Positions 31,538-34,408 of a DNA stretch of 34,408 bases are shown piece by piece. Source of the DNA: Saprospiraceae bacterium (GTDB taxonomy: Bacteria > Bacteroidota > Bacteroidia > Chitinophagales > Saprospiraceae). Numbering within the stretch: the stretch's first letter is position 1; each line of letters starts with the position of its first letter. The DNA is taken from positions 1 through 34,408 of the forward strand of contig JAKVCU010000020.1 in NCBI GenBank assembly GCA_022448955.1, in the 5' to 3' direction. The position numbers and the translations under genes are program-made. The notes under the pieces are model-generated. The model saw only the letters and a list, made by a program, of their open reading frames with translations, made no database searches and had not been told where the DNA came from.

Positions 31538-33954
31538 TAATCTAGCTTACCAATTTTCACAGAAATAAATACCGAACGCGGCGCCGCAGGTCCGTAGATA
31601 AAGTCTGAATCCCGCTCTGGTCCAGCATCAAAGGTTGGCTGATAGCTATCAAAGATGTTACGGACACCACCAGCTAATTTCAAATAGAAATCTTGTGTAA
31701 AATCAAAATGATAACTTACTTTAAGATTGACATCAAAAAATGGATCAGATTCTAATAAATCTGGCGAACCATTCGCACCGACTACTCGCGGTACAATCAT
31801 CGCACCTGTATAAGTACCACTCAGATCAATTTTAAATACATCAGATACATTATAAAATGAGGTGAAGTAGCCATACAGATTAGGAACTCTGACAAATTGA
31901 TCTACTGTGATCGCATTCATTCCATCCGTATCTTCTGGTGCAAAAATTTCTTGGATTTCATCATAACTTGTTTGTTGGAAAGTACCCCCTAACTGGAAAG
32001 TAAATTTGCCGGAAGGCGAATAACCCGCTTCAAAATTCACTCCGGCCACATTAGCCCCAGCTCCGTTCACTACTTCTTCTAAAATAATAGCTCCGATATC
32101 CCCTCGACTTACCGATGTAAAGGGGTTTTGTAGCTGGGTATAAAATCCTTCTACCAAAAAATTGATCTGCGCTAAGCCCCTATTTTTAGTATAGTTCAAA
32201 GAACCCGTAAAAGCATCGGAAGTTTCTTTATCCAGGTCCTCTGAAAGAAGTACAAAAACTTGATCACCACCTGCAGAAGAAATATGCAAATCCTCGTTAA
32301 AAGCCTGGGGTGCACGGAATCCCCGAGCATAACCGCCTCTAAATCGTAGATTGTCATTGATTTGATACAAAATAGTAGCACGTGGACTGAATACAGCGAC
32401 ATCCACATCGGCTTTTCTTTCCTCATTAGCCACAGCATACCATCCATTGATGTTAGAGATATCATATCTACCACCAAGCAATGCGGTGAACTTTGTACTT
32501 AGCTTCCACTCATATTGAGCAAAGAAACCAGTCGTATTCACCTGTTGATCCACTAGACGTTCATAGCCTGCAATTTCATCTTGAGTGTTATAGGCTTGGT
32601 TCTCTACACCAAAGGTGATGACATCCTTATTACTAAAATAATGATTGAACTGTGCCCCGGCCACGATTGCACGGTCATTCGTCAAGCCATAGGCACTGAG
32701 GGCTAATAGGCTATCCTGAGCTGTTCTTCCCCCACCTAAGCCACCATAGTAGCTATCGCGTTGTGTATGTTGAGCAGAAGCATAGAAAGAAAATTTATTT
32801 CGGTCGTTCTTGCTCCACTGTTCATAATTAACTCCTCCAAAGAAAGTATTGTGGTCAAGCTCTTCTGTGATATCTGTAAAATGAGGGGCTAAGTCCAAAC
32901 GATCACCGCCCCTGCGGTATTCTTCTAAGGCACTAAAGTCCAATGTAATTTTACTACGCTCTCCAGGTTTAAAGAAAACTTTCGCACCTAATACGGTATT
33001 TTCTAACCGTACCAGTTCTGTAAACCCATCTCCATTAGCATCATAACTTCCCCGATTGCGGCTCATGCCATAAATAGTAATCCCGCTAGTCAACGATTCA
33101 TTAACAATAGATCCATTCAGATGGAATGTTTGATCTAATGTATTCCCAGCAATTAGCGATGTATTAGAACGAATTTCCCAAGAATTTTCTATGGGATCTT
33201 TGGTAATAATATTGATCGTACCACCAATGGCATTAGAGCCGTACAAAGCTGAACCTCCACTGCGTACCACTTCTACTCGTTCTACAATATTGGTAGGAAT
33301 TTGATCTAGCCCGTAGACACTATTTAAGGCACTAAAAACCGCACGACTGTTGAGTAGAATTTGTGAATAAGCACCATCCAAGCCATTAAGTCGTACCTGA
33401 GTAAATCCGCAGTTCTGGCAGTTGGTCTCTACTCTTAGCCCGGGTTGGAAATTGAGTCCCTCTGAAATTGCAATAGACTGCGTCGCATTAAACAACTTAT
33501 CGTCAATTAGACTCACCACTACTGGATTGTTTATTCGGTCTTGTTCGTAGCGTGTACCTGATACCACTACTCCTTCCAGATTTAAAGCATCCTCTCGCAG
33601 TGAAAAATTATGTTCTAGAGTCTGCCCATCTTTTACCGTAAGCTCCTCAGAAACGCTTAGATAGCCTAAAAAGGTAGCCTTTATTGTATAAGTACCTGCC
33701 GGGATACCACTAATCATGAACTTACCATTATCATCCGTATTGGTTCCCAATTTGCTTCCTTCTAAGGCTACTGTGGCAAAGGACATCGGTGCGCCGTATT
33801 GGTTGCTAACCTGCCCCATAATAGCCCCTTTTTGGCCATAAAGGGACAAACTACAAGCCAATAAAAGACTGGAAAACATAACCTTTATGAAGACTTTTTG
33901 CGCGAAAGCGCTGGAACAAAGCAATGTCCCAAAGATTATATTAAGGATTTTCAT
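31537..33954 (-). CDS. TonB-dependent outer-membrane receptor with CxxC plug motif
   Basis: 805 aa from the ATG at 33954. After the signal region come a carboxypeptidase-regulatory-like domain (about 44-125: GAIMGQVSNQYGAPMSFATV, FMISGIPAGTYTIKATFLGY), the plug (about 130-255: VVVSGTRYEQDRINNPVVV, IVERVEVVRSGGSALYGSNA, GGTINIITKDP) and a ~550-residue barrel ending RSVFISVKIGKLD. The plug holds RVETNCQNCGFTQVRLNG with Cys179/Cys182, a motif of one receptor subfamily. The N-terminus is odd: residues 1-19 form a complete signal peptide ending SSAFAQ, and residues 26-41 form a second one ending LSLYGQ. The start may instead be the ATG at 33879. The first start overlaps the upstream permease gene by 14 bases. 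With the permease next door, the substrate is probably a metal ion or its chelate (inference). Confidence 0.92.
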   Translation of the reverse strand: MKILNIIFGTLLCSSAFAQKVFIKVMFSSLLLACSLSLYGQKGAIMGQVSNQYGAPMSFATVALEGSKLGTNTDDNGKFMISGIPAGTYTIKATFLGYLSVSEELTVKDGQTLEHNFSLREDALNLEGVVVSGTRYEQDRINNPVVVSLIDDKLFNATQSIAISEGLNFQPGLRVETNCQNCGFTQVRLNGLDGAYSQILLNSRAVFSALNSVYGLDQIPTNIVERVEVVRSGGSALYGSNAIGGTINIITKDPIENSWEIRSNTSLIAGNTLDQTFHLNGSIVNESLTSGITIYGMSRNRGSYDANGDGFTELVRLENTVLGAKVFFKPGERSKITLDFSALEEYRRGGDRLDLAPHFTDITEELDHNTFFGGVNYEQWSKNDRNKFSFYASAQHTQRDSYYGGLGGGRTAQDSLLALSAYGLTNDRAIVAGAQFNHYFSNKDVITFGVENQAYNTQDEIAGYERLVDQQVNTTGFFAQYEWKLSTKFTALLGGRYDISNINGWYAVANEERKADVDVAVFSPRATILYQINDNLRFRGGYARGFRAPQAFNEDLHISSAGGDQVFVLLSEDLDKETSDAFTGSLNYTKNRGLAQINFLVEGFYTQLQNPFTSVSRGDIGAIILEEVVNGAGANVAGVNFEAGYSPSGKFTFQLGGTFQQTSYDEIQEIFAPEDTDGMNAITVDQFVRVPNLYGYFTSFYNVSDVFKIDLSGTYTGAMIVPRVVGANGSPDLLESDPFFDVNLKVSYHFDFTQDFYLKLAGGVRNIFDSYQPTFDAGPERDSDFIYGPAAPRSVFISVKIGKLD

Positions 33955-34408
33955 AACTGTTTTTTACTAGAATACGATTATTCTTTTTTAGCATAAATAC
34001 AAGTCCAAATACCAATCCGGCTACAGTTACCATCGCACCCGCAATCGATCCATCAATAGCTACTGCTAAATAATAACCAACAATGCTGATTAATACAGCC
34101 ATTCCTGAACCAATCAGTAACATGGACTTTAGTTTATTCGTCAATAAATAAGCCGTTGCAGGTGGGACAACAAATAAAGCCACCACCAGAATAGCTCCGA
34201 CTGAATCAAAGGCTGCAACGGTAGTCATCGAAACGGCTCCCATCAATAAATAATGCCATAGTGCAGTAGAAATACCAAGACTCGCTGCATAAGCTGGATC
34301 AAATGTAGTGATATGCAAATAGCGGAATCCAAAACGCATAAATGCGACATTGATCACAAGCATTATTGCTGCTACATATAATGCCTTAGGCCCCAATACC
34401 TGTCCACT
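33941..34408 (-). CDS. ABC-3 family metal (Zn/Mn/Fe) permease, C-terminal part
   Basis: The frame is open to the window edge, so only the last ~155 residues are seen. They carry hydrophobic helices and the family pattern: ITTFDPAYAASLGISTALWH (FDP...A..G), the SMTTVAAFDSVGAILVVALF block and VVPPATAYLLTNKLKSML, as in ZnuB, MntB and TroC. These inner-membrane subunits pair with an ATPase and a solute-binding protein to import Zn2+, Mn2+ or Fe2+. A TTG at 34396 is not a real start, since the family-like sequence continues through it. The 14-base overlap with the TonB receptor gene indicates an operon. Metal specificity cannot be told. Confidence 0.88.
   Translation of the reverse strand, partial: SGQVLGPKALYVAAIMLVINVAFMRFGFRYLHITTFDPAYAASLGISTALWHYLLMGAVSMTTVAAFDSVGAILVVALFVVPPATAYLLTNKLKSMLLIGSGMAVLISIVGYYLAVAIDGSIAGAMVTVAGLVFGLVFMLKKNNRILVKNSYENP

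Overview
The window is AT-rich and reads as a chromosomal segment from a gliding-type Bacteroidota bacterium, plausibly a Saprospiria/Lewinella-like lineage (the phylum is well supported, the lineage is a guess). The evidence is a type IX secretion/gliding core (PorP/SprF, GldK, GldL, GldM, GldN), two proteins with C-terminal T9SS sorting domains, a TonB receptor with an N-terminal carboxypeptidase-regulatory-like domain, A/T-rich sequence before start codons without Shine-Dalgarno motifs, and -7 elements of the TAnnTTTG type. No RNA gene, CRISPR array, insertion sequence or phage gene was found.

Layout. 1-1096 (minus): a GT2 glycosyltransferase translationally coupled to a broken methyltransferase. 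1359-5743 (plus): a T9SS cargo protein with a strong terminator, a small outer-membrane barrel protein, then an MbnP-like lipoprotein followed by a di-heme MbnH/MauG/CcpA-type peroxidase. 5753-9376 (minus): a TlpA-like thioredoxin, an M14 carboxypeptidase lipoprotein and a helical T9SS cargo with LTxxQ-like motifs. 9682-13609 (plus): an M16 peptidase and a PLP enzyme of the ACC deaminase/D-cysteine desulfhydrase family. 13604-15421 (minus): an ABC exporter. 15529-17430 (plus): an SF1 helicase. 17530-23872 (minus): porP/sprF, gldK, a small frameshifted membrane ORF, gldL, gldM and gldN. 24369-26264 (minus): a hybrid histidine kinase. 26588-30553 (plus): a LolA-like protein and a large sortilin/VPS10-type Asp-box protein. 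30622-34408 (minus): the end of an ABC-3 metal permease, a TonB receptor with a CxxC plug motif, a thioredoxin and a small CxC-ending protein, probably a metal-uptake operon.

How the genes work together. The gld block builds the T9SS motor and the periplasmic GldK/GldN ring; the two sorting-domain proteins are likely substrates. The MbnP/MbnH-like pair is probably a metal-protein maturation module. The right-edge operon couples outer-membrane uptake, inner-membrane transport and thiol chemistry.

The least expected observation is a 44-codon single-pass membrane protein encoded between gldK and gldL. It reads as one protein only if one A is skipped in a run of nine A's, and it lies downstream of a 15-bp hairpin that follows gldK. 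It could be an undescribed T9SS accessory protein made by slippage, or a homopolymer error in the sequence.
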